A stretch of DNA of 64,000 bases from Ditylenchus dipsaci (lineage: Eukaryota > Nematoda > Chromadorea > Rhabditida > Anguinidae), in NCBI GenBank assembly GCA_004194705.1, contig SADC01001315.1, positions 1-64,000 on the forward strand, given 5' to 3'. Below, piece after piece: positions 54,820 through 64,000 of the stretch. The notes beneath the pieces are model-generated. The model did no database searches. It saw only the letters and a list, made by a program, of their open reading frames with translations, and was not told the DNA's origin. Numbering within the stretch: position 1 is the first letter of the stretch; each line of letters opens with the position of its first letter. The position numbers were made by a program, and so were the translations under genes.

Positions 54820-57800
54820 CAGACCGCTGAGATTCCGCCTGTCGTGTTGAATTCTGCAGCAATGCCTCTGGTCAATTGCAACAAGGAGTAAGATTCTTGG
54901 CTTGTGTATTTTAAGTTAGAACTGTTGGCTGAAATGTGTGTTTTAGAATGGAAATAACTACACTTGGATCAGAAAAAAATAGTTGTGACTGCAAACTCAT
55001 CTATCTAGAAACAGTTAACAGCTATTTGCTGTTAAATGAGAGTTTGGGACAGCTAAGCATGTGGAATTCTAGCTTCGAAACTCAGCCGAAACTTGTGTGC
55101 CAATACGATCGGCCTGTCAAGGTGAACTAATTTTCAACACCGGAAGCCTGATTGTCCAAGAGCACATCCTGGTGCAGAATTTCACGCTAAACACGATAGT
55201 GAATTTTTTTTTAAAAAAGTCACTATTTGCAGGTCAGCTGCCCCTACGAGCCAACCAAGTCAGGATTTTTGCGCATGCAACTTCAAGAGGGCAGATCTCG
55301 TCAATTTCAATTATCGAATTTAGTACCGTATTTCCTCTAATCAAGACAAAAAACATTTAAATTAAAAAAAAATTGATTATTTGTTGTAATGAGCGGAATT
55401 TGAAATTTGACCGCAAGTTCTTATGTTTAAGGGCCACTTTTAAGAGCAAATAGACCATGCTGAACTCGAATTCGGTGTCAAAAGTTGAAGTTTTATCAGC
55501 AAAATATTTTAATTTTATCCGTCAAAATTGATTTTAAAATTTTCTGAGAGTTTTGCTTAACACTTCTAAAGCCTCTTTTCACTTTAAATCAAAGCTTTTT
55601 CCGGTGCGAAATTTATTGCTCTGTCGAATGGTGTACATCGATGATTGAAAAAATAACATTATCACACTTTGTGTTGCGTTTTTAAGGATCAACAACATTT
55701 TCGAAAAATGACACAATTTTTTCTTTGAAGCAAAGTTTTTACATTGAATTGTCATGAATGAACCTCAATGATATCTCATTAGACAGCCCCTAATCTGCGC
55801 TTCCTTTTTAGTCATAAATTACTGAATTGTATTATTGAAATTGACGAGATCTGCCCGCTTGAAGTTGCATGCGCAAAAATCCTGACTTGGTTGGCTCGTA
55901 TGCAGCTGACCCAAATAGTGACTTGTTTCGAATTGTTTTTTCGCTATCGTGTTCAGCGTGAAATTCTGCACCAGGATGTGCTCTTTGGACAATCAGGCAT
56001 TCCAGTGTTAAGTAGACTATATTCGGGATTGTCCTGATCCTATATTAAAATCAAGCCAATATTCATTTGCAGGTTGCCTACAATTCTCTTTTTGGATCAC
56101 TTATTGTGGTGGACAGCACTCATATAGGCTTTAGAAGGGAACACAATTGGCTCTACTCTCTGACCACCATTCTCGACCGTCCAGCCACCAAGCATGTGCG
56201 GCTAGAGATGTCTTTTAAGGAGGTGAGTCATCCCCACACTACCCTTACTATTTCATCCAAAATCAATCTAAATTCAGGCCAAAGAGTGGATCAGCTTCTT
56301 CAGTCTTGCCGAATGTTCTAAGAAAAACAAGCTTGAAAAAAGACCATTCCTATCCAAATTTGCTGAGAATCTGCAGAAACTCGAGCATGAAATGGACCAG
56401 CAGTATTCGGTAATGATCCAAGTGGAGGATGGACGACAGCTTTTGGTCGAGTTGACTGAGACATTCTCCAGCTATGCACACGCTGAAATGCAAGAGGATC
56501 TGTATTTCATCCTGCCGAATGCCTTCGCTATTATGGAGCGACTTAGGGTGAAACTTGGGTTTGCAATGGATTATATTTTTAAATTTTATGATTTAGCTTC
56601 AACTCTTCCCTAAACAGCCCTACTCTTCTGTGCATAATTCGGTTATTTTATGGATTTAATCTAAAAATTTAAAAATTTGATTTAAATATTCAGTAATTTC
56701 CAGTTTTTTGAAATGTTTATCGTACAAAACTCGTTCAAAACAATTTTATGAAATTAGCACAACGTAGTTTTTGATTTCATTCGTGATTTCTCGGGATTAG
56801 CTTTAGATTCGCTAGTTCTTGTCGCTCTTAGAAGAACGCCTTCTTTTTACTTCTAAAAACAGAAATTAATACGCAAAATGAATAGGCTAATTCATATGTA
56901 GATTTACAAAAACATACACCGCAAAAAAAACATATTTTTTCTTTAAAGAACCATACTTATTGATGACAATGTGTATTTGGCAAATTCAAATGCGCGCGGG
57001 ACACTTTTTTGCTAACTGGGCAATTTAAGTGACTTCTGTCTTTAATTTTGATATACCAACATTACACAATTCAAAAATGATTTTTGCCTTTATTAAATTG
57101 TCAATTTTTAAATTTCATTTTTCATTGCCAAATTCTTATTGTCATCAACAAGTATGGTCTTTTAATTGAGCACCTCACCGATCTGCAATCTTGTATTTGT
57201 GGCATTGTGTTTTCGACCCACTTCGTAACTGTTTTTGTACCGTTTTTACTATTTTGTTAAGACTACAGTCGAACCTCGATAAGCTGACACCCCAAGGGAC
57301 CAAACCAGGGTGTCGGCTTATCGAGGGTGTCGTTTTCCTTAAAGTGTCGACTAGCTGGCCAAATCAGGTGTCGACAAAGTGTCGGCTTATCGAGGTTTGA
57401 CTGTACTGTCATTTTTCATAATTTGGAAAGATGTAGTTGGTCACTGTTGTGTCTTTCAATATTATAAATTACAAGTTTTTTCTGTATAATTAAAAAGTAA
57501 AGAAACATTAACCTGAATATTACTAAAACTGCTTATTCTAGATGGTACCCAGTGTAATGGCGAGTCAGAAGTGGCACAAGTGAAACGGTCATTGCTCAAC
57601 TCAGAAGCTGCGAGAAGGGCTACTTTTATAAGTGGCCTCATAATGATTATAAGTTAGTCTTGAAGACTCAGAAGAAAATTTTCATCTAAACTGTTTAATT
57701 TTCTATGGCTGCAATTTAATTAAGTACCTCGTGTGGTCTAAAAATGTAGTGTCTGGTTAGTCCAGGACTGTGTCGGATATCGATAAAAAAAAATCGAATA

Positions 57801-60115
57801 GCAGAAATGAAAAAATATCGGACGCGTAAAAGTGCAGGATATGAATATCTGATGTTCGACGCAGCCCTTATCTTTACCGTGACTCTTGTTCAGTCTTGTA
57901 AAATCCCCGCTGCCGTAACCGTTGCCGGTGCAAACTTTTTTAGCGGCACGGTGCGGAGCCGTTGCTAAGCCGGTGCGTACCGGTTAAGCCATTTTGCCGG
58001 TGCCGAAAAGTTGTGAATAGGGTTATTTTATGTAGCTGCGGTGCCAAAAGCTGACCTGTTGGAAAAAAAATCACCTCCTATCTACTAGATTACTTTTTTA
58101 TCCCACCAAATTTAGTATTTTGTCCAATCTAATTCAAAAATTTTGCGGGAATTCGTTTTTTTAGTCAAAAAATAACTTAAATTGATCAGAATCCCACCCA
58201 AGAGTGGCCAAAAGCAACTAAAAGTTGGTTCTTTGGTGGTTCACTAATGGGTGCTAAACTTTTCGAGAAAATTCGATTGAGCGGATTATAATTCTAGTCT
58301 GATGAGCTTTATCGCTCAAAATCTTGCCGCTTAGCATCCTGAACCAGCCTAACTATTCCAAAAACAATGGTTTACACTGGCTTAGGGTGGTTTGCAGTGG
58401 TTTCGAGTGGTTAAGGCTAAGATTTTGAGCACTTGAGCCAATCGGAGTGAGATTCTGATGCGCGAATCCTTTTTTCTTTTGGAAAACTTCATAAAAATAA
58501 GTAAACGCTCGAAGAACCAATTTTTGGTGGTTTTTTGGCAAACTCTGGGTGTGATTCTGAGCAATTTAAAGGACCATACTTGTTGATGACAATGAGAATT
58601 TGGCAAATTAAAATGCAAATTTAAATAATATTGAAGGGCCACGCCATGCCTTCTGGATTGTTCCCTGCCAATTCAAAAATTTTCGCCTAATTTTTGAACT
58701 TCTGTATGGATTTTTTAGCTTGGTTTCTAACATAACAAGGCCAAGAATCTAATTTTAGGTATAGTTGTGCTAGAAACCAAGTTAAAAAATCCGTACAGGA
58801 GTTCAATGATGAGGAAAGTTTTTGAATTGGCGGGGGACAACTGTTGTCGTAGACGGCAATGGTCGTTTAAATTATTTTTTGACTAGAAGGTTGATTTTTT
58901 TTTAATGAAATCGGACAAAACACCAACCGCCATCTTGCAGCACTGGTACCGATGCGGGGCCGGTGCCAACTCTTCCAAATTCACAAAACTACTCTTTGGT
59001 CGTATGAAACAATAAGGTTGTCATCGGGAGGAACTTAAAAGACACAATTGTCGAAATTATAAATAAATTTTGATATCTGACCAGCGCAATGGACATTTCG
59101 CACTCATATCTAAACAAAAAAAAATCAAAGTGCGCGATCTCGCGATAACATTGTCGCACGACATCGCCCACTCTAGTGCTTTTTCGTTAACTGTTCGAAT
59201 CGGCGGAGCCCATGGTAGTGACGAATACGCACTAAATATGTTTGTAAAATATTCACTTAGGTCCGAGATACAGACCCCAAAATTGAGGTGGACACTATTA
59301 TAGGAAATAGGGTAGTTGTTATTATTATAAGTGTATCATCACACATTTTAGATTCGCTCTACCAGAAACCATGGCAGAAGCTGTAAGTTAATTATCAAAA
59401 TATCCGACCACTGTCTTAAAACCCATATTTTTCCAGGGCTTCTTCCACCAACCCAATGACCTCAGCAATGACCGGGTGCTTTGCTTCATTTGCAATGTCT
59501 GCCTAGTGGCTTGGGAGCCAAATGATGATCCACAGTAAGCTTGAACCACACACCAAGTCCTACTAAAAACTAAAAATTTCAGTCAAGAACACGAGCGTCA
59601 CTCCTCCGACTGCAGCTTCATTAACAATCCATCCCAGATCAACATCCCTCTCTCAGTCAGCATGGCTAGTTTAGCAGCAATACCATGGTCTTCCACTTCA
59701 GCAATCCATATGCAGCAGTCCATCCTCGGCTATAGTACTTCCAATTGTGAACTTTTTGCATTTAGTGTAGACCAAGACCATGAAAAACCGGTGATCCAGC
59801 TGGTTAACCTCTCCAAATTAACTCAGACCCCCTACGCACTGGTGGTGGATGTTAGCGACACATTCCTGGCCAATAGTCTCGGTGGGCGGCGAGAAAAGAA
59901 GATGGATCCAAGAGTGTGACCTGGAGTCAAGATGTCGGAGGTGTATCGAGACAAAAGACGGTGGAAGTGAATGCTATGTGCTGTGCGGGAATAGCCCATG
60001 CTATCGGAGGCCCACGACATGGTGTCTGGATCAGCAGCGACCGCTATTCTGGATGCAGACACCAAAGTGACGGCAGCTCTGATTGTGGTGTGGGCATTGA
60101 TGACTTAAAACTGAA
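54820..60115 (+). CDS. BIRC6/BRUCE-like giant inhibitor of apoptosis, N-terminal exons
   Basis: In other animals this gene encodes a very large BIR-plus-UBC protein that restrains caspases and ubiquitinates death factors. Exons seen: 54820-54888 then 54945-55117 (KLIYLETVNSYLLLNES, LSMWNSSF, LVCQYDRPVK), about 55119-55171, 56073-56222 (VAYNSLFGSLIVVDSTHI), 56278-56547 (AKEWISFFSLAECSKK), 57542-57652 (SLLNSEAARRATF, then KWPHNDYK after one T correction), 59352-59382 (FALPETMAEA), 59437-59534 and 59583 to about 59880. The BIR zinc site is perfect: C-x2-C (CFIC), x16, H, x6, C (HERHSSDC). The order matches the N-terminal propeller plus BIR part of BIRC6. The gene must continue: no UBC domain or further BIRC6 exons were recognised before 64000. 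59916-60115 stays open in another frame. Confidence 0.88.
55133..56010. repeat. Inverted repeat that includes a piece of a BIRC6-like exon
   Basis: 55133-55310 and 55845-56010 are inverted copies containing GCCTGATTGTCCAAGAGCAC, which is coding in the left copy. CCAACCAAGTCAGGATTTTT lies further in. The left arm straddles the putative donor CTG|GTGCAG. The GTGCAGAATT-C-CG-AACAC word recurs at the ends of the large palindrome at 60413-62085, so this is probably a member of that family that has captured or inserted at the exon edge. Confidence 0.65.
56939..57172. mobile_element. MITE with TTTAAAGAACCATAC ends
   Basis: TTAAAGAACCATACTTATTG on the left mirrors ATCAACAAGTATGGTCTTTT on the right, with GACAATGTGTATTTGGC facing TTGCCAAATTCTTATTGTC. 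Related one-sided copies are at 29855, 45180, 48098 and 58565. Confidence 0.75.
57264..57405. mobile_element. Short pogo/Tigger-type MITE
   Basis: TACAGTCGAACCTCGATAAG and, inverted, TACAGTCAAACCTCGATAAG are the ends of a 140-bp unit, with CGGCTTATCGAGG repeated inside. Confidence 0.8.
57690..58975. repeat. Intron repeats: small palindromes and GCCGGTGC-rich tract
   Basis: 57765-57870 is a short inverted unit (GGACTGTGTCGGATATCGAT against TGATGTTCGACGCAGCC). 57897-58010 is a GC-rich tract of GCCGGTGC and ACCGGTTAAGCC words, echoed at 58940-58975. 58180-58570 contains AGAATC-CACC and CGCTCAAAATCTTG words related to 1901-2120. 58640-58865 is a palindrome of the 49575 family. Confidence 0.5.
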
Positions 60116-60149
60116 AGGTGGGTGCATTATTTGCAAATCAGCAACAATT

Positions 60150-60262
60150 TAACGAGTGATTTGTGTCTAAGGTATGTGTGTGTGTGCATCTCAACTCCAA
60201 GCCCGCAACCCGAAGGGGGCGCATGGGGGTTTGAGAGTTGGATATGCGCGCAACGATGCTTT
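60150..60262. repeat. CTAAGGTA core without arms
   Basis: TTGTGTCTAAGGTATGTGTG is followed by GCATCTCAACTCCAAGCCC, a GAAGGGGGC hairpin and AGTTGGATATGCGCGC. It immediately follows the BIRC6-like coding sequence and precedes its partial duplicate. Confidence 0.6.
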
Positions 60263-60283
60263 TGTCAGTCTTAAGAAAGACTT

Positions 60284-60418
60284 GAGTGGTCAAATTTAGC
60301 TTCCTGGCCAATATTCTCGTTAAAAAAAAGAAAATGGATCCAAGAGTGTGACTTGAAGTCAGGATGTCGGATTTGTTTCCAGGCAAAAGACGGTGGCAGT
60401 TGATCTCGTCACAGATTA
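60284..60418 (+). pseudogene. Partial duplicate of the sequence at about 59852-59970
   Basis: TTCCTGGCCAATA, AAGAAAATGGATCCAAGAGT and GTCAGGATGTCGG match 59865-59935 in the same strand and order with about a dozen differences. The conserved frame across both reads SQDVG-VSRQKTV. This is a tandem partial copy of a BIRC6-region exon that cannot encode the BIR domain. Confidence 0.6.
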
Positions 60419-62085
60419 ACACACGGAAGGCGGTGCCGCAGATCGGTATATTCTAGTGCAGAATTCGACGGAGAACACGCATATAAATTTTTTTTAAAGT
60501 TACTCTGAAGGGTTAATATACTGTGTTGAAAATAGGGCATATTTAGACTATCGTAAAATGATGTTTTTAGTTTGTTTTGCATTTATCTCCATTATATGAC
60601 AACAACTTATTTAAATATTACTTGTCAAAATGACCGCCGGAATCTCATATTTCGAATGTGTGTAAGATTTTTGTGCTATCATAACAAAATCTCAGTTTTT
60701 TGGTCAAAAGAAATGATTATGTCATTTTTTTCAAAAACGCTATTTTTACTTAATTTAGCAAAATTAAGTGTGATGTGGCCGTTTGTCTAGTTAACAGCAT
60801 ACACTATTCAGAAGAGCAATTAAAACTGCACCGGAAAGTGCTTTGAATTAAAAAAATATAAGGTACTTTGAGTTATACTTGCGTAGGATTGGAATCCCAT
60901 GGGATTCCCGGGTTGGAATCAAAATTTTGGAAATCTCAATCCAAAATCCCAAAGTTTATAGTCCGAAATCCAAAATCCCACCGGTTCACATTTCGAAAAT
61001 CACAAAATTATTCCCGAAAATCTCCAAATAAATTTATTCAGTCTCGAAACTAAATTTTGATTATTTCAATGATTTTGTGTGTTTTTTGAACAGCCAGCTC
61101 GATCCGAACACCGCAGAAAAGCTAATATTTTTGAACAAAGCTCTCGAGTATGTTAACTTTTTGTATTGATTGTTTTTTGTTGTTGAAATTGATTAAATTC
61201 ATAGTTATAAACTGTTTGAATTTGAAAAAAATCCCAAATCCAACCGGGATTCCCAGAATTTTGGAAATCCCAATCCAAAATCCCAAAAATTTAAAATAAT
61301 TTCGAAAATTCCCAAATCCCAAAATGTAAAATAATTTCGAAATTCAATCCCAAATCCCAAAGAAACAAGAACGCCCAAGTATACTTTGAGTGCAAGCTAC
61401 AGTCGCAAATAAAATCAAAATATTGATAAAAAAATTTTCACCCGTGCTGAACTCGAATTTTGGTATCAAATTTCGAGTAATCGCTAGCGAAAAATTTTTC
61501 CGATGAAATTTTTTTTTTGTCAATATTTTGATTTTATTTGCGAATGTAGCTTTTGCACTCAAAGTATATCTCACTAGGCGTTCTTTTTTTTAATTATTTT
61601 GATTTTATTTGCGACTGTTTTGCACTTAATTTTTATTTTTTAATTCAAAGCACTTTCCGGTGCAGTTTAATTGCTCTTCTGAATAGTGTATGCTGTTAAC
61701 TAGACAAACGGCCACATCACACTTAATTTTGCTAATTAAGTAAAAATAGCGTTTTTGAAAAAAATGACATAATCATTTCTTTTGACCAAAAAACTGAGAT
61801 TTTGTTATGATAGCACAAAAATCTTACACACATTCGAAATATGAGATTCCGGCGGTCATTTTGACAAGTAATATCTAAATAAGTAGTTGTCATATAATGG
61901 AGATAAATGCAAAACAAACTAAAAACATCATTTTACGATAGTTCTAAATATGCCCTATTTTCAACACGGTATATTGACCCTTCAGAGTAGCTTAAAAAAA
62001 TTGATATGCGTGTTCTCCGTCGAATTCTGCACTAGAATATACCGACCTGCGGCACCACCTTCCGTGTGTTAACGAGCTATAGCCA
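60413..62085. repeat. 1.7-kb palindrome with about 440-base arms
   Basis: 60413-60850 and 61640-62085 are near-perfect inverted copies (TAACACACGGAAGGCGGTGC at the left edge, its inverse at the right). The inner arms 60885-61040 and 61220-61375 are also mirrored and built of CCCAAATCCCAAAA and GGGATTCCC words. The identical 60-70 codon open frames in both arms are products of this symmetry. Confidence 0.85.
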
Positions 62086-62089
62086 ATTC

Positions 62090-62870
62090 AAGTTTGGAGG
62101 TCTTGAAAAATGGGTTGTTTCATAAGTTAGCCACAAATTTTAATTTTTGTGGGGTCACCCTGTAGCTAAAGAAAAAGCTATATAAAGACATATTATTGCC
62201 TTCCTGTAGCTCAAAAATTACGTAATACAAAAGCATTATTTAAAAGTTGCATTTTTTCAAAATGCAATTTTATTATAAATGGACTGTTTTGTCTTGTAGA
62301 TGGCGATGGCTCGAATTCGACTCCAAATTCAGATACTCTGATGAATTCTGCATCAGAAATCACTTTAATCTTTAGATGTAAAGCATTAAAGTGTAAAAAA
62401 GAAGTCTCCAAATAGTAAAAAACTGGTTCAAAAATCATTTTGACTAAAAAATTTTTTTCGCTAGGCAGCTCTGAATTCTGACACCGAATTCGTTTTCAAC
62501 ATAGTCAATTTGCTTGTATGACTGCTCTTATAATTTAAAAATTACTGTCAAATATCGAATTCCGCTCAAGACAAAATATTCAAATCAGGAATTGAATTAT
62601 AAATATTATAATATTTTTGTCTTGAACATAATGACAGAACGACAACTTTTGAATTCAAAGAGCACATTCATATGCAAATCGACAATGCGTAACATGAATC
62701 CGTATCAGAATTTTGTGGTTTCCAGCAAAAGAAGTTTTACGTCGAAATGTGTTTTTTTTTAAATAAAATGTATTCACAATTAATAAGTCGATTTAGTACG
62801 ATTAATTCTGCATCTGATAGCATCAAAACTACAAATAAAATTTTTTGGAAAAAATGGCAAAAAAACCATA
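62090..62870. other. No gene recognised; scattered GAATTCTG-C repeat words
   Basis: 62325-62490 holds GAATTCTGCATCAGAAATCA and GAATTCTGACACCGAATTCG, related to ends of the neighbouring palindrome family (also at 55470 and 61445). The rest is AT-rich without a feature. Confidence 0.4.
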
Positions 62871-62874
62871 CCTA

Positions 62875-64000
62875 TATCGACCTAAAATTCTCTCAGGAGT
62901 TCAAAAAAAGACATTATTTTTGACTTCTGGTTAGTAAAAATTGAGTTTTGACATTTTTAAATTTCGACATTTGCCTGTTTTGGCATGTTTTGGTCACTGG
63001 AGCTGGGCAAAAAGAGCTTTAAATGCATTTTTGTTCAAGAGTCTTGCTCGGAATTATGTCTAAGGTAATTGAGTGCGCGCATCTCTAACCTACCAAGCAG
63101 GGGCTTGGTTGCTTGGGTTAAGATGCGCACACCCACATAGCTTAGACGCAAATCACTCGAAAGTGACTCTGGATGCATTGTTGCGTCTTCTCGACGCAAA
63201 GAAGAATGCCCAAAAGTACAAAAAAAGCATAAAATAACTTTTTAATATAGTGGAATTTTGCTAGTATTTTGTTTGTCGATTTTTTGCTATTTTCTCAACT
63301 TTTTTCCCCAATACACAAAAAATGTTCTTTCAAGTCTTGTTGCGATTGATAGTCTGCCAAGCCTTCTTTTTGTAGTTTGTACTAGAGTTGTAGAAATTCC
63401 CGGACATATAGAAAACCCGGAATATTCCGGGAACATTAGGAATATTCCCGGGAATATTCCCAATATAGGGGAAATACCGGGAAACCCGGGAATATTCCCA
63501 TTGTACAACCCTAGTTTGTACCTCCCCCCTTCTCTTCTTTTTGATTTCAGCTAAAGTTGAAATCAGTCTTGCCTTTTCTCTCTGTAAATGTAGCTAGTAA
63601 AGCTTTTGCTCTGGCCAGAGCTAGTAAATAATTATTTTGTAATAAAAGGCTGACATTTCTATAATAAAGTAAACTAACCAGCTAAATTCTACAAAACCCT
63701 TCTATATTCTCTAACATCACACACAAAAAAACTTCAAAATTCCATCCTCCACCTTGACTCTAATTTGTAATTTCTGGATATCTAAGCAGCATGCAGATTT
63801 CTACAGCATAAAAAATGTATGCATACCAGAGTTTCTTTATGCGGTAGGCCCAGTCAACAAAACTATGTTCAACATCTTCCTTTCTACACTAAATTGGTCT
63901 ATTTTGGTCCTTTCCCACCCTAATATGGCCCTAAATCCCTTCAAAAACGGTCAAAATGGGTATTTTAGGGTGGTCCCAAAACTTAATTTTTTATTGACTA
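62875..64000. mobile_element. CTAAGGTA-core palindromic element (copy D), split and running off the window
   Basis: The left arm 62875-62985 resembles 21240-21320 (CCTATATCGACC, ATTGAGTTTT). The core 62995-63180 has GTCTTGCTCGGAATTATGTC and TAAGGTAATTGAGTGCGCGC with its inverted half. The right part resumes at about 63780 with GCATACCAGAGTTTCTTTAT and the arm TTTCCCACCCTAATATGGCC. 63185-63780 between them is foreign and includes the small element at 63383-63513. Confidence 0.65.
63383..63513. mobile_element. 131-bp hAT-like MITE with GGGAATATTCCC arrays
   Basis: The ends TAGAGTTGTAGAAATTCCCG and, inverted, TAGGGTTGTACAATGGGAAT are flanked by a perfect 8-bp direct repeat GTTTGTAC (63375-63382 and 63514-63521). 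The interior is a string of GGAATATTCCCGGGAATATT palindromes. Confidence 0.85.

Noticed and set aside
59832..60065. Minus-strand open frame of 77 codons
   Set aside because: It is the shadow of the BIRC6-like exon on the plus strand.
60572..61917. Two identical open frames of 61-72 codons on opposite strands
   Set aside because: They are the same sequence in the two arms of the 60413-62085 palindrome.
1..64000. Retrotransposon coding sequence (reverse transcriptase, integrase)
   Set aside because: No YxDD-type or zinc-finger integrase motif was seen in any frame; all recognisable mobile genes are from DNA transposons.
1..64000. rRNA genes, bacterial operons or prophage
   Set aside because: No rRNA-like conserved stretches, no dense ORF packing and clear spliceosomal introns.

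Overview
Most of this window is repeats. It is nuclear DNA from an animal, apparently an invertebrate, and is AT-rich. The animal assignment rests on three spliced genes: two tandem ABCB9/TAP-like half-transporters on the minus strand (about 31162 down to 4082), two minus-strand copies of an intron-containing histone H2B variant (39875-40331 and 42485-42939), and the N-terminal part of a BIRC6/BRUCE-type giant IAP gene on the plus strand (about 54820 to 60100). Some introns are only 52-53 bases (in the H2B genes and one in ABC copy B) while others exceed 4 kb and are filled with repeats. Tiny introns in a genome swollen by non-autonomous elements recall larvacean tunicates, but that is a guess; the species cannot be read from the window.

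Layout. 1-4080: foldback and tandem repeats, no gene seen. 4082-17643: ABC copy B (last exons not found), with a 2.1-kb pogo-like inverted-repeat element, a hAT-like MITE and a 3.5-kb composite element in its introns. 16305-16980: a palindromic satellite-like element. 18923-31162: ABC copy A (complete in outline), carrying many palindromes in its introns and a possible 53-residue gene on the other strand (24190-24522). 32241-38844: two adjacent hAT-type elements, the second with a decayed transposase and a nested element. 39875-42939: the H2B pair. 43000-54000: nested mobile elements, including a Ulp1-like protease remnant, a Tigger/pogo transposase remnant, array-ended elements and a 21-bp minisatellite. 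54820-60100: BIRC6-like exons, again with palindromes in the introns. 60284-64000: a partial duplicate of a BIRC6-region sequence, a 1.7-kb palindrome and a split copy of a recurrent palindromic element.

Two themes stand out. First, at least nine elements are bounded by target-site duplications of about 8 bp (exact in most, one or two mismatches in two) and have ends made of element-specific arrays of short, often self-complementary words (for example AGACGTACGTCT, TTCGAACGTTCG, GGAGAATTCTCC, GGGAATATTCCC, GGCGCCGGCGCC). Some share the outermost terminal sequence but differ completely in the array. Second, a compact core containing CTAAGGTAAGTGCGTG lies in the middle of several palindromes whose arms differ.

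The protein-coding exons of the ABC copies, H2B copy 2 and BIRC6 are interrupted by single-base indels, mostly in homopolymer runs, while the encoded residues stay well conserved. I read this mainly as uncorrected long-read assembly error. True pseudogenisation of some copies cannot be excluded.
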